Shown: positions 42,856 to 52,249 of the stretch, piece by piece
Layout: each line of letters starts with the position of its first letter
Position numbering within the stretch: position 1 is the stretch's first letter
Assembly (NCBI GenBank): GCA_039804025.1
Contig: JBDRZP010000006.1
Coordinates: 1 to 64,000 of the forward strand
DNA: 64,000 nucleotides
From: a candidate division WOR-3 bacterium
GTDB lineage: Bacteria > Hydrothermota > Hydrothermia > Hydrothermales > JAJRUZ01
Reading direction: 5' to 3'
Made by a program: the position numbers and the translations under genes
The notes under the pieces: model-generated
The model's database searches: none
What the model saw: the letters and a program-made list of their open reading frames with translations, nothing else
Told to the model about the DNA's origin: nothing

Positions 42856-43788
42856 ATGGGATTTAAAATTTATCTTGCGAAACCAAGAGGCTTTTGTGCA
42901 GGTGTTGAAAGGGCAATTGAGATACTTGACCTTGCTTTGAAAAAATTTGGTCCCCCTATTTATGTAAGGCATGCAATTGTTCATAATGAAAAAGTGGTTA
43001 AGGAATTTGAAAAAAGGGGAGCAATATTTGTTGAGGATATTGAAGAAATTCCAGAAAAAAGTATTTTAATATTTTCAGCTCATGGGGTTTCTCCTGAAAT
43101 CAGGGAGAAGGCAAAGAAAAAAAAATTAAAAGTCATAGATGCCACATGTCCACTTGTTACAAAAGTTCATCTTGAGGCAAAGTATTATGCAAAAAACGAT
43201 TATTTAATTCTTTTAATAGGTCATAAAAACCATGTGGAAGTTCAGGGAACCTTAGGTGAAGCTCCTGATAGAATAATTGTTATTGAAAAAAAAGAAGACC
43301 TGGATAAACTTGATGGAAAAAAATTTGAAAAAATAGCAATATTAACGCAAACAACTCTTTCAGTTGATGATACAAAGGATTTAATTACGGAAATTCAGAA
43401 AAGATTTAAAAATATAGTTAAACCAAAAGCAGATGATATATGCTATGCAACCCAGAACAGACAGGATATGGTAAAAAGAATTGCTCCTTTTACCGATATA
43501 TTTCTTGTCATAGGATCGCAAAAAAGCTCAAATTCAAATAGATTAAAGGAAATAGCAGAAAAATATGGAGCAAAAGCATACCTTATAAATGATAAAAGTG
43601 AAATTCCCTTGAAAGAAATTGAAAATATAAAATCACTTGGTATAACTTCTGGTGCTTCAACTCCGGAAAGTCTTGTTCAGGAAATTATTGAAGAATTAAA
43701 AAAATATGGTGCAGAAGAGGTTATTGAAATAAGTGGAATAGAGGAAAATATTAAGTTTTCTTTACCTTTGGAACTTGAATCTTTTTGA
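42856..43788 (+). CDS. ispH: 4-hydroxy-3-methylbut-2-enyl diphosphate reductase
   Basis: IspH (LytB) is the last enzyme of the MEP isoprenoid pathway and makes IPP and DMAPP with a [4Fe-4S] cluster. The 310 residues carry the three cluster cysteines in RGFCAGV (Cys14), DATCPLV (~98) and DDICYATQNRQ (~197), plus SAHGV and TSGASTPE. It leads an operon with a Xer recombinase, a nucleotidyltransferase and an aminotransferase. The mRNA appears leaderless. Confidence 0.97.
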   Translation: MGFKIYLAKPRGFCAGVERAIEILDLALKKFGPPIYVRHAIVHNEKVVKEFEKRGAIFVEDIEEIPEKSILIFSAHGVSPEIREKAKKKKLKVIDATCPLVTKVHLEAKYYAKNDYLILLIGHKNHVEVQGTLGEAPDRIIVIEKKEDLDKLDGKKFEKIAILTQTTLSVDDTKDLITEIQKRFKNIVKPKADDICYATQNRQDMVKRIAPFTDIFLVIGSQKSSNSNRLKEIAEKYGAKAYLINDKSEIPLKEIENIKSLGITSGASTPESLVQEIIEELKKYGAEEVIEISGIEENIKFSLPLELESF

Positions 43789-44695
43789 TTTAAAAAATAA
43801 ATTTATTGAATATATTCTACTTGAAAGAGGTTATTCAATAAATACAAAGGAAAGTTATGAAAATGACCTTGAAAAATTTTTTACATTTATAAATAAAAAT
43901 GAAATTAATTTATTTGAAATTGATAACCTTGATATAACACTTTTTATTGCTGAATTAAAAAAAGAAAATTATTCAGAAAGTTCAATTTTAAGAATTTTAT
44001 CTACTTTAAGAAGTTTTTTTAAATTTTTATCAGAAAGGGAAAATTTTAAAAAGGATCCAACACTATTAATAGAACTTCCTAAAAAATCTCTAAGATTACC
44101 TTATTTTTTAACTTATGAGGAATTTGAAGCCTTAAGTAACTCAATTGATATTGAAAAACCTTATGGATTAAGAGATAAAGCTTTAATAGAAATTTTATAC
44201 GCCACAGGAATGAGGGTGAGTGAAGCTTTAAACTTAAAGAGAAGTGATGTAAACTTTGAAGAAGAAGTAATAAGAGTTAAAGGAAAAGGTGAAAAGGAGA
44301 GAATAATTCCTGTAAATAAAATATGTCTTTTTTACCTAAAGGAATACATAGAAAAAGAAAGAAATAAAATTTTAAAAAATAAAAATTCGGATTTTCTGTT
44401 TTTAAACAAAAATGGAACAAAACTCTCAAGGGTGGGGTTTTGGAAAATATTAAAAAAATATTCAATAAAAGCAGGAATTAAAAAATTACATCCCCATATA
44501 TTGAGGCATACTTTCGCTACACATATGCTTTTAAATGGCTGCGATTTAAAAACTTTAAAAATAATTTTGGGACATTCCTCAATCTCAACTACACAGATTT
44601 ATACCCATGTAACAAGAACACATTTACATGAAGTAATTGAAAAGTATCATCCAAGAGGTAAGTTTAAAAATGGTAGATTTTCAAAAATTACTTAG
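43775..44695 (+). CDS. Tyrosine recombinase, XerC/XerD family
   Basis: A 306-residue recombinase. N-terminal SAM-like domain (~1-90), catalytic domain with the first Arg in ATGMRVSEAL, HILRHTFATH (His-x-x-Arg), LGHSS and the nucleophile Tyr in TTQIYTHV. Length and the lack of neighbouring att repeats or cargo favour a chromosome-dimer-resolving Xer over a mobile-element integrase. The start is a TTG overlapping the end of ispH; the end overlaps the next gene. Confidence 0.92.
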   Translation: MNLFDLKNKFIEYILLERGYSINTKESYENDLEKFFTFINKNEINLFEIDNLDITLFIAELKKENYSESSILRILSTLRSFFKFLSERENFKKDPTLLIELPKKSLRLPYFLTYEEFEALSNSIDIEKPYGLRDKALIEILYATGMRVSEALNLKRSDVNFEEEVIRVKGKGEKERIIPVNKICLFYLKEYIEKERNKILKNKNSDFLFLNKNGTKLSRVGFWKILKKYSIKAGIKKLHPHILRHTFATHMLLNGCDLKTLKIILGHSSISTTQIYTHVTRTHLHEVIEKYHPRGKFKNGRFSKIT

Positions 44696-45827
44696 AAATA
44701 AATACATAAAAGACATTTATGAAATAGCAAAAAAATTAAATAGTGAACTCTTCCTTGTAGGTGGTGCAGTTAGAGATTTAATTTTAGGAAAAGAGGAAAT
44801 AAGAGATTTCGATTTTGTTCTACTATTAGATCCCAAGGAATTTATTGAAGAACTTTCAAAAAAATGGAAAAAACCTTATAAAAGTTACCCCTTTAAAACC
44901 TATGAATTTGAATTTGATAATTTTGAGTTTGATTTTGCAATGGCAAGAAAGGAAAATTATTTGAAGGAAGGAAGTTTACCCCAAATTGAAAAAGCAGAAA
45001 GAATTGAGGAGGATTTAAAAAGAAGGGATTTTACAATTAATGCAGTTGCCCTTTTAATTTACCCTGAAATGAAAATAATTGATGTTTATAATGGAATTAA
45101 TGATATTAAAAATAAAAAAATAAAAATTTTAAAAAATGGAAGTTTCCGTGAAGACCCTACAAGGGCAATAAGAGCAATAAAGTATAAAGTAAAACTTGAT
45201 TTTGATTTAGAAATAGCTGAAGAAGAATTTGAAATGGCTAAAAAATTTATTAAAAATGTAAGTTTTCCAAGAATAAAAAAAGAAATAAGAGAAATAAGCA
45301 TACTGAAAGAAAGAAAAAAAATCATTGAAGAACTTTTAAAATTTAACCTTTTAAAAAGTTATTTTGAAGAAAATCTGGAAGAAGAAAATAAAATATTAAA
45401 ATTTCTTGAACTTTTTGATAAAAATTCAAGGGAATTTTCAAAGGAAGACTGGATATATATTCTCGCAATAATTCTAAAAAATGAAAATTATATAGAAAAA
45501 ATAGATTCATTTCTTGAAAAAAATGAAAAGAGAGAATTTTTAAATTCTTTTAAAAATCAAAAAAAAGAAAGGTGTTATGAAATGAAGGATAAAAGTTTAT
45601 TTATTTCTCTTTTAAAATCAGATTTTCCTTATTATAAAATTAAAAGTGTTATAAAAAACTTTTGTAATTTAAGAATTTTTGTTAATGGTGATTTTTTAAT
45701 TAAAATGGGATTCAAAGGTGAAAAAATTGGTAAAATTCTAAAAGAAATAAAAATAAACAAAATAGAAGGTAAAATAGAGGATAAATTTGAGGAAATAAAA
45801 TTTATTGAAAATTATTTTAAAAGATGA
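44670..45827 (+). CDS. CCA-adding enzyme / poly(A) polymerase family nucleotidyltransferase
   Basis: A 385-residue class II nucleotidyltransferase: head with LFLVGGAVRDLILG and the metal-binding DFDF, a RRDFTINA motif, and EDPTRAIRA for nucleotide recognition, then helical neck and body. tRNA-Pro in this window lacks an encoded CCA, so a CCA-adding activity is needed. It could be a split A- or CC-adding form; sequence alone does not decide. The start at 44670 has AAGAGGT upstream. Confidence 0.88.
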   Translation: MVDFQKLLRNKYIKDIYEIAKKLNSELFLVGGAVRDLILGKEEIRDFDFVLLLDPKEFIEELSKKWKKPYKSYPFKTYEFEFDNFEFDFAMARKENYLKEGSLPQIEKAERIEEDLKRRDFTINAVALLIYPEMKIIDVYNGINDIKNKKIKILKNGSFREDPTRAIRAIKYKVKLDFDLEIAEEEFEMAKKFIKNVSFPRIKKEIREISILKERKKIIEELLKFNLLKSYFEENLEEENKILKFLELFDKNSREFSKEDWIYILAIILKNENYIEKIDSFLEKNEKREFLNSFKNQKKERCYEMKDKSLFISLLKSDFPYYKIKSVIKNFCNLRIFVNGDFLIKMGFKGEKIGKILKEIKINKIEGKIEDKFEEIKFIENYFKR

Positions 45828-46927
45828 AAATTCCCTATTTTAAAATAAAGTTAAAAGAAGAAGAAAAGGCTTATTTACTTGATGTTCTTGAAAAAGGGCA
45901 ATTATCCTTCGGAAAGGAATGTTTAAAATTTGAAAAGAATATTGCAGAGTTAACTAAAAGTAAAGCAGTTTTTGTTTCTTCTGCTACTACAGGACTTCAC
46001 CTTGTTTATAAAGCACTTGAAATAGGTAAATATGATGAAGTTCTTGTTCCCTCTTTTACTTTCACAGCAACAGTTGAACCCTTAATTCATCTTGGTGCAA
46101 CACCTGTTTTTGTTGATGTTATATCAGAAAAGTATCCTGTAATAGATTTAAAGGATGCTGAAAAGAAATTATCAAAAAAAACAAGAGCACTTGTTTTTAT
46201 GTATTATGCAGGATTTATTGTTGATATGAAAGAATATATAGAATTCTGTAAAGAAAATAAAATTTATCTTATTGAGGATGCAGCCCATGCCTTTCCAGCT
46301 GAAAGAGAAAATAGGTATGCTGGAACTTTTGGTATAGCAGGAGTTTATAGTTTTTACGGTAATAAGAATCTTCATTTAGGTGAAGGTGGTATGGTTTTAA
46401 CAAATGATGAAAGGTTATATGAAAGAATAAAATTACTGAGAAATCATGGTATAAAAGATTTATCTGTAGAAAAGAAAGATCTTGTATCTAATTATGATAT
46501 AAATTTTCCTGGATTTAATTTTAGACCAACTGAACTTCAGGGTGCCCTCGGGAATATTTTATTAAAAAGACTAAAAGAAATGCAGGAAAAAAGAAAAAGA
46601 ATTTATTTTAAAATAAGGGAAGAAATTGAAGGTAAATTTACATTTCCCTATGATGAAAATGAACCTTCTTCCTATCATATAAATCCTATTTTTACAGGAG
46701 ATGAAAAAGAAAGGAAGGAACTTCTAAGATATTTAAGGGAGAAGGAGATACAGTGTTCCTATCATTATCCCCCTGTTCATCTTTTTTCTTATATCAAGGA
46801 AAGGTATGGAAGAATTTATCTTGATGTAACAGAAGATTTATCAAAAAGGGAAGTTACCTTGCCACTTTACCCTTGTTTGGAAGATGAAGAGGTAGATTAC
46901 ATAATTGAAATGTTAAAAAAATTCTAA
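45824..46927 (+). CDS. DegT/DnrJ/EryC1/StrS-family PLP aminotransferase
   Basis: A 367-residue type I-fold aminotransferase or dehydratase acting on keto-sugars. VSSATTGLHLVYKAL binds the cofactor phosphate, EDAAHAFP carries the PLP-ring aspartate region, and the Schiff-base lysine is in FYGNKNLHLGEGGM. It likely makes an amino-sugar for a surface glycan. It overlaps the preceding gene by four bases (ATGA). Confidence 0.92.
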   Translation: MKIPYFKIKLKEEEKAYLLDVLEKGQLSFGKECLKFEKNIAELTKSKAVFVSSATTGLHLVYKALEIGKYDEVLVPSFTFTATVEPLIHLGATPVFVDVISEKYPVIDLKDAEKKLSKKTRALVFMYYAGFIVDMKEYIEFCKENKIYLIEDAAHAFPAERENRYAGTFGIAGVYSFYGNKNLHLGEGGMVLTNDERLYERIKLLRNHGIKDLSVEKKDLVSNYDINFPGFNFRPTELQGALGNILLKRLKEMQEKRKRIYFKIREEIEGKFTFPYDENEPSSYHINPIFTGDEKERKELLRYLREKEIQCSYHYPPVHLFSYIKERYGRIYLDVTEDLSKREVTLPLYPCLEDEEVDYIIEMLKKF

Positions 46928-47026
46928 CATAACATTCTCAATACTCTTTACTTTTTATAAGACATAATCTTATTTATATTTTTATCGGGGTTGTTGCTCC
47001 TTTGCTGGGATTGTTGCTGTTACAAT

Positions 47027-47128
47027 ATGATTTGCAATATGGGACAGAAGAACTGCATTACAGCCTTAAAGGAATATTCAAAGAAAAATCCTGAACTTGC
47101 CGAAATAAATAAAAATTTTGGACTATAA
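47027..47128 (+). other. Possible cysteine-rich coding remnant in 46928-47201 gap
   Basis: The gap between the aminotransferase and the surface protein holds a short frame ending in TAA at 47126. From the ATG at 47027 it gives 33 residues with C-N-M-G-Q-K-N-C and a well-formed charged helix. The frame is also open upstream, with several more cysteines (C-W-D-C-C-C) but no good start. It looks like the C-terminal end of a metal- or Fe-S-binding protein whose front is lost, or a micro-protein. No ribosome site. Confidence 0.25.
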
Positions 47129-47201
47129 TATCACCTTCAAGTATCTTATCACTCTTATAATATTAAAAAACAGAAAAAGAGTATTTAAAAATTCTAATTT
47201 T

Positions 47202-47930
47202 TTATCTCCATACTATAAGATTACTTGTTGCTTTTCCACCTTCGTTCATATATAAAGTAGCAACATTGGTACACCACTGAACCTTTATCGTATGGGTTCC
47301 TGCTGAGAGATTTTCATACCAGGAAAGAACAATTTCTTTTGTATCATTTGTAAAACCGTATATAACTTCTTCATATACCTTTTGAACACCATCAATTAAT
47401 AGCCTATAATACCCAATACTTCCTGAAGAAAAATGTTTGGTTCTTCTCAAGACTGCCAATACAAAAACACCTTGATTACCTGTTGTAATAGTAATAGACA
47501 TTCCGGGTACATCCACCCATGTATTAGAAGATGTACTTGCCTCCGAAGTATAAACAACTTGATTTCCTGTACCACCTGCATCTGCGTCTGGAATAAATGC
47601 ATTTTGGGCTGCATTCCACTTTAAAACCTGTCCTGCACTCGGAGCTGATTGTATCCTAATTGGCCATGAATTTATATATAAATCACCCTGAATCCTTGAA
47701 TTACCAACAACATCAAGTTTATAGATAGGTGTACTTGTTCCTATTCCAACATTATAAGTTGATACTGCTGTCCATAAATATGTTCCATTTTCAGCCCATC
47801 CTCTTTGCCCTTCAATAAATACCTTTTGAGGTTTTTCATATTCTCCCTTAAGTTCTTTCATACTAACCTGACCCTGATAGAAAAATCCTATAAGAACAAA
47901 GGATAAAACTTTTAAAATTTTGAAGCCCAT
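47202..47930 (-). CDS. Secreted protein with tail-fibre-like GIGT motif
   Basis: A 242-residue protein with a signal peptide, then NVGIGTSTPIYKLDVVGNSRIQGDLYI, the phrase that marks tail-fibre, collagen-like and S74-type surface proteins in Bacteroidetes relatives. A beta-rich C-terminal domain with two cysteines follows. GGAGG precedes the ATG. A surface or filament role is likely; no chaperone domain or sorting module is present. Confidence 0.65.
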   Translation of the reverse strand: MGFKILKVLSFVLIGFFYQGQVSMKELKGEYEKPQKVFIEGQRGWAENGTYLWTAVSTYNVGIGTSTPIYKLDVVGNSRIQGDLYINSWPIRIQSAPSAGQVLKWNAAQNAFIPDADAGGTGNQVVYTSEASTSSNTWVDVPGMSITITTGNQGVFVLAVLRRTKHFSSGSIGYYRLLIDGVQKVYEEVIYGFTNDTKEIVLSWYENLSAGTHTIKVQWCTNVATLYMNEGGKATSNLIVWR

Positions 47931-47959
47931 AGTTTAACCTCCATTTTTAAACCCCTATT

Positions 47960-47989
47960 ATAATACTTTTTTTAGAATACTTTTTTCAA
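47960..47989 (-). promoter_or_regulatory. Candidate promoter for 47202-47930
   Basis: Minus strand TTGAAA, 18 bases, TATTAT; an alternative TATAAT at 47957-47962 gives a 21-base spacer. A leader with GGAGG follows. The rest of 47990-48175 holds no feature I can support. Confidence 0.35.
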
Positions 47990-48175
47990 TTTAATAGAAT
48001 ACCATAAAGACTTTAGATTTCTAATGTTTATTTTTTTAAACCTCCAGATTAATTGTTAAATTTTAATCAAGAAAGGTGAAAATTGTTATTTCCTTTAGGG
48101 TTAAAAATCTTAAAGCTTGTTAAGTAATATAAAAAGCATATGGTTCTCTTCCTAAATATGATGAATTCTTTATAT

Positions 48176-48952
48176 CTATAGAGTAGCACCTTCATATCTT
48201 CTAATACCTTTTTTCCACATAAATTCAAAAATAATAAAAAATACAAAAAGAATAAAAGCCTGATAAAAAAGGAAAAAGAAATTTCTCTCTTTTAATAAAA
48301 ATTTTACCGGATAGTTTGAAAGTATTATAACAGGAATTATCGTAATAAAAATTTTTCTGAAAATTCCTTTATAAATTTTTTCTGGATATCTTGCAAGGTC
48401 ATAAAAATCATAAATTATGTAGTAAAGATTATAAACTTCAATTATCCAGAAAGTTAAAAGAACAATATTGTAATGTAAAAATAAATAAATCATAAAAGAA
48501 ATTAAAAAGGAAAAAAGATAAAGTAAAATATCAGTAAATGAAGGGAAAGTTTTTAAAAGATAAAATCCATAAACAAGAAGGGCAAAATAGGAAGGAAATC
48601 TGTAAAACCAATCAAATCTTGGATCTCTGAGAGCAATAATAATTTTAGGATTAAAGGGTTTTATTAAATACTTTTCAAGCCTTCCTTCTTTAACAAGTTG
48701 TGAAAGAGAAATGATACCTGCTCCAAAAATACTTTTGTATAATGAATCAAGTAAATACGCAGTGCCTGTTAAAATATAAATTTCTCCTTTTTCAAAACCA
48801 ACAATACTATTTACATAAGAATAGACAACTTGGAAAAATAAAAATGCAAATAAGGAATCTAAAAAGCCAAAAAGGATCTGCAAAAATGCATCAAGCCGAA
48901 AGGCTATATGAGATTTTAATTTTAAAAATAAAAATTTTAATATAGTTTTCAT
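48176..48952 (-). CDS. ABC-2 type permease subunit
   Basis: A 258-residue protein with six membrane helices of the ABC-2 permease type; loop motifs such as LVKEGRLEKYLIKPFNP are typical of the COG3694-like half of a two-permease exporter. It overlaps the other permease gene and follows the ATPase gene. Exported substrate unknown; such trios move lipids, polysaccharide precursors or peptides. Confidence 0.82.
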   Translation of the reverse strand: MKTILKFLFLKLKSHIAFRLDAFLQILFGFLDSLFAFLFFQVVYSYVNSIVGFEKGEIYILTGTAYLLDSLYKSIFGAGIISLSQLVKEGRLEKYLIKPFNPKIIIALRDPRFDWFYRFPSYFALLVYGFYLLKTFPSFTDILLYLFSFLISFMIYLFLHYNIVLLTFWIIEVYNLYYIIYDFYDLARYPEKIYKGIFRKIFITIIPVIILSNYPVKFLLKERNFFFLFYQAFILFVFFIIFEFMWKKGIRRYEGATL

Positions 48953-49752
48953 ATACTCCCAGGAGCACTATATCTTTTTCTACCAAAATAAAAAACTATC
49001 TGTGAAAGAAAATAAAAGAATATTATCCATAAAATTAACATAAATAGTTCAATCACAATATTTACACTCTGTGCTTTACCAATAAAAATCTGCGCCGGGA
49101 AAAAACTTATATATTTAAAAGGGAGAAAAAGAAAAATTTTTTTAAAAGGAAGTAAATCAAGAGGAATTATTGAACCTGATAAAAAATATACTGATAGATC
49201 TAAGATTCTTAAAAAAGCAAAAGGCCTCTCAATCCAGAAGGCAAGGAGATTTAATAAGTATTCAATTATATAACCTAAAACACCACCTAAAAAACCAAAT
49301 AAAAAAGATAAAAAGAAAGGCAAAAGCCCATAGGGTAAAATTATGTAATTTTTTAAAACAAAAAATAATAAAATTACACCCAAAATAGCAAAAATCCACC
49401 AGGTAAATAAATAAGAATATGCAGAGAAAAAATAAAATAAAAAATAGTTAATAGGTTTTGTTATATATTTAGAAAATGTTCCATTCTTTATTGAATCTGC
49501 TATTTCCCACCATGCGTGTGGTTTTGTTTCAAGAAAAAAATAAGAAATTATATAATATGTTATTAATTCAGATAATTTATAATCACCAATAATTTCTTGT
49601 TGATCATAAACTGATTTCCATAAGAAAAAATAAGTAAGAGGCGGAATTATTATAATTGATAAAAGAAAAAATGTGTTTACCTTATACTGGAGAGATTGAA
49701 GAATACTGATCTTTGAAACACTTATATATTTATAAGCTTTCTTCAAAAACAT
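48949..49752 (-). CDS. ABC-2 type permease subunit
   Basis: A 267-residue, six-helix permease with a conserved WWEIADSIKNGTFSKYITKPINYF-like amphipathic loop (COG4587-like). It pairs with the product of 48176-48952. Its start overlaps the end of the ATPase gene by 23 bases. Confidence 0.82.
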   Translation of the reverse strand: MFLKKAYKYISVSKISILQSLQYKVNTFFLLSIIIIPPLTYFFLWKSVYDQQEIIGDYKLSELITYYIISYFFLETKPHAWWEIADSIKNGTFSKYITKPINYFLFYFFSAYSYLFTWWIFAILGVILLFFVLKNYIILPYGLLPFFLSFLFGFLGGVLGYIIEYLLNLLAFWIERPFAFLRILDLSVYFLSGSIIPLDLLPFKKIFLFLPFKYISFFPAQIFIGKAQSVNIVIELFMLILWIIFFYFLSQIVFYFGRKRYSAPGSI

Positions 49753-50728
49753 CCCTTAACACCTCCTCAAGTTCAGGCTCTTCTATTACAATATCGCTTA
49801 TTTCAAAATTTTGGAACAAATTCCTTGCAATTAGAAGTGCATCAGATTTATTAACTAAAATTCTATAAACCCCCTCCTCTTCCTCATCCTTATGAATTTT
49901 AGAATAAATTTTCTCCAGTTCATCCTTTTTCTTTTCATTTTTCAAACTGAACTTTATCAATTTCTTACCTGAAAATTTTTCAATTGCACCCTTTACTTTT
50001 CCCTCATAAATTATTTCACCTTTGTTTATAACTATAAGTCTATCAGATAACTCCTCAACATCCTTCATATAATGACTTGTTAGAATACATGTTGCTTTAT
50101 TCTTTTCAACATAATATTTTATGAATTCCCTTATATTTTTCTGTGAAACAATATCAAGACCGAGTGTTGGCTCATCTAAAAATAATACCTCTGGATTATA
50201 AATTAAACTTGCAATAAGTTCAAGCCTCATCTTTTGACCCTTTGAAAGTCTTCTTAAAGGAACATCAAGAATATCTTTCACATCAAGTATTTCTACCATT
50301 TCATTCAAATTATTCTTAAATATTTTATCATCAACTTCATATAAGTCTTTTATAAAATCAAGACCATCTCTTGCTGATATATCCCATACTATCTCCTCTA
50401 AAAACCCTTCAAGCCCCATAACAAATGTTATCTTTTTTAAAAACTCTTTTTCCCTTTTAAATGGATCAAAACCAAGAACACTCACATAACCCTCTGTTTT
50501 ATAAAGAACACCTGATAGAATCTTCATACATGTTGTTTTACCTGCACCATTTGGCCCAACAAAACCAAGAATCTCTCCCTTATAAACTTCAAAACTAATT
50601 CCCTTTAATGCATAAACTTCTTCATATTTTCTTTTAAAAAATTCTTTCAGGGCTCCTTTAAGCCCTTTCTCTTTAATTGGTCTTTTATAAATTTTATGAA
50701 GATTCCTAACTTTTATAACCGTATTCAT
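49730..50728 (-). CDS. ABC transporter ATP-binding protein
   Basis: A 332-residue ATPase with Walker A GPNGAGKTT, signature LSKGQKMRLEL, Walker B LFLDEPTLGLD and the switch His in LTSHYMKD. A ~90-residue C-terminal extension resembles the regulatory tail of COG4586-type exporters. It heads an operon with two ABC-2 permeases. The ATG follows GGGGG. Confidence 0.95.
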   Translation of the reverse strand: MNTVIKVRNLHKIYKRPIKEKGLKGALKEFFKRKYEEVYALKGISFEVYKGEILGFVGPNGAGKTTCMKILSGVLYKTEGYVSVLGFDPFKREKEFLKKITFVMGLEGFLEEIVWDISARDGLDFIKDLYEVDDKIFKNNLNEMVEILDVKDILDVPLRRLSKGQKMRLELIASLIYNPEVLFLDEPTLGLDIVSQKNIREFIKYYVEKNKATCILTSHYMKDVEELSDRLIVINKGEIIYEGKVKGAIEKFSGKKLIKFSLKNEKKKDELEKIYSKIHKDEEEEGVYRILVNKSDALLIARNLFQNFEISDIVIEEPELEEVLRDVFEESL

Positions 50729-50875
50729 AACTAACCCCCTGTTTTATTTGAAAGTTAAATTAATAAAACTCTATCACATCATTACTTGCAAAATAAGATA
50801 TAATTATCTCTTTATAATTTTCTGTTATGTTATATTTATACCATCAAATCTTCTTTTTTTCAATATTTCCAATAT

Positions 50876-52249
50876 TTACAAAACATATTTTATTTTACAT
50901 AAATAAACATTAAAATATTTAAAAGTATCTACAAAAAAGAAATTTTTTTCTTTAAATTCTCGAATTTCCCTGTTATCAAGAATAAGCCAAAATCTGTCTT
51001 TATTTTTTAAATAAGCAAAAATTTGGTTTTTTTCAATAACTTTTATATTTTTTTCATAAATTTTAAATGGCATCACTAAACTTCCTGAAACATAAACATA
51101 TTTAACATTTTCTCTTTTTAGAATTGAAATTGCCTTTTTTATTTCAATTCTGTGTGGATATAATAAAAGTTTTAAATCATAAAAAAATGTTTTAACAAAA
51201 ATTATAAAAAATGCTATGTAAAATATTTTCTTTAAAAAAAAATTTTTTATTGAATAATTCATAGAAATGATGCAAATTAAAACTGGAACTAAAAATAAAA
51301 GAAGCCTTCCGTGAAAGGGATAAATTCTCAGAAAAGAAAAGGATGAAACTGTCAAAATACAAATAACAAAAAATAAAAAAAGAATTTTATCTTTTCTATA
51401 AATAAGCAAAAGACCACTTATAAAAAAAAGAAAAACTAAAATTGGGATTCTAAGACCAAGAGTTCCGTGAAAAATTGAAATAAAAACACCTAAAAATCTT
51501 ACATATTCTGAAATTTTAAAAGGATTAAAATAAAATTCATTCCAGTAATCAATCAAACCTTTAACTTCTCTATAAGGCAATAAAAAAATTTTGTAATAAA
51601 AAATTGAGAAAACTAAAAAAATTAAACTTGAAAAAATTAAAAAATAAATTTTTTTTAAAAACTTATTTTTATAAAAATGATAAAAGGAAACTAAAATAAT
51701 TGAAGGAAAAAAGAAAAAAATCGTGAAGGAAAAAAATGGCAAAATTAAACTTGAAAGAAAAAATAAAATGGAATATTTTAATGAATAATCTTTTAAAAAC
51801 TTAAAAAAAATAAACAAAAATAAACATGTTGTAAAAACATCTAAGGAATAGTGTTTGAATTCTGAAGAATAAAGTAAAAGAGTTTCTGAAATTAAAAAAA
51901 CAATAAGAGAAATTAACAGAAATCCAATATTATCATCTAATTCCTTTATTAAAAAATAAAAAACAAAAAATGATAAAAGGGAAAATAAAAAGGGGAAAAA
52001 TCTTATGATAAGTTCATTGTTTTTATCATTATCTAAAATTACTGAAACTTTATTTAAAATCAAAAAAAATAAAGGTGCCATTTGATTGTATTCAAGTTTT
52101 TCATTAATTAGTTCAACAAAAGATTTTTCTTTTAAATTCATTAAAAGAGCAGCTTCATCATGCCATAGATCTCTTCTCTGAATGTAAAGTAAAAAACGAA
52201 TTAAAAAACCTGATAAAAAAATTAAATAAATTAACTTTCTATTCATCAT
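50876..52249 (-). CDS. GT39/PMT-like membrane glycosyltransferase
   Basis: A GT-C protein of about 457 residues: first loop with RRDLWHDEAALLMNL, where the Asp-Glu pair is the likely catalytic acid site of PMT/ArnT-type enzymes, ~11 membrane helices and a small C-terminal domain. It transfers a sugar from a polyprenyl donor on the periplasmic side. The start is placed at 52249 (ATGATG), overlapping the end of the GH63-like gene; no ribosome site is visible. Confidence 0.75.
   Translation of the reverse strand: MMNRKLIYLIFLSGFLIRFLLYIQRRDLWHDEAALLMNLKEKSFVELINEKLEYNQMAPLFFLILNKVSVILDNDKNNELIIRFFPFLFSLLSFFVFYFLIKELDDNIGFLLISLIVFLISETLLLYSSEFKHYSLDVFTTCLFLFIFFKFLKDYSLKYSILFFLSSLILPFFSFTIFFFFPSIILVSFYHFYKNKFLKKIYFLIFSSLIFLVFSIFYYKIFLLPYREVKGLIDYWNEFYFNPFKISEYVRFLGVFISIFHGTLGLRIPILVFLFFISGLLLIYRKDKILFLFFVICILTVSSFSFLRIYPFHGRLLLFLVPVLICIISMNYSIKNFFLKKIFYIAFFIIFVKTFFYDLKLLLYPHRIEIKKAISILKRENVKYVYVSGSLVMPFKIYEKNIKVIEKNQIFAYLKNKDRFWLILDNREIREFKEKNFFFVDTFKYFNVYLCKIKYVL

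Noticed and set aside
43775-44695. Xer recombinase as integrase of a mobile element
   Set aside because: No att-like repeats, no cargo genes and no composition shift; it overlaps ispH and the nucleotidyltransferase gene in a housekeeping-style operon.
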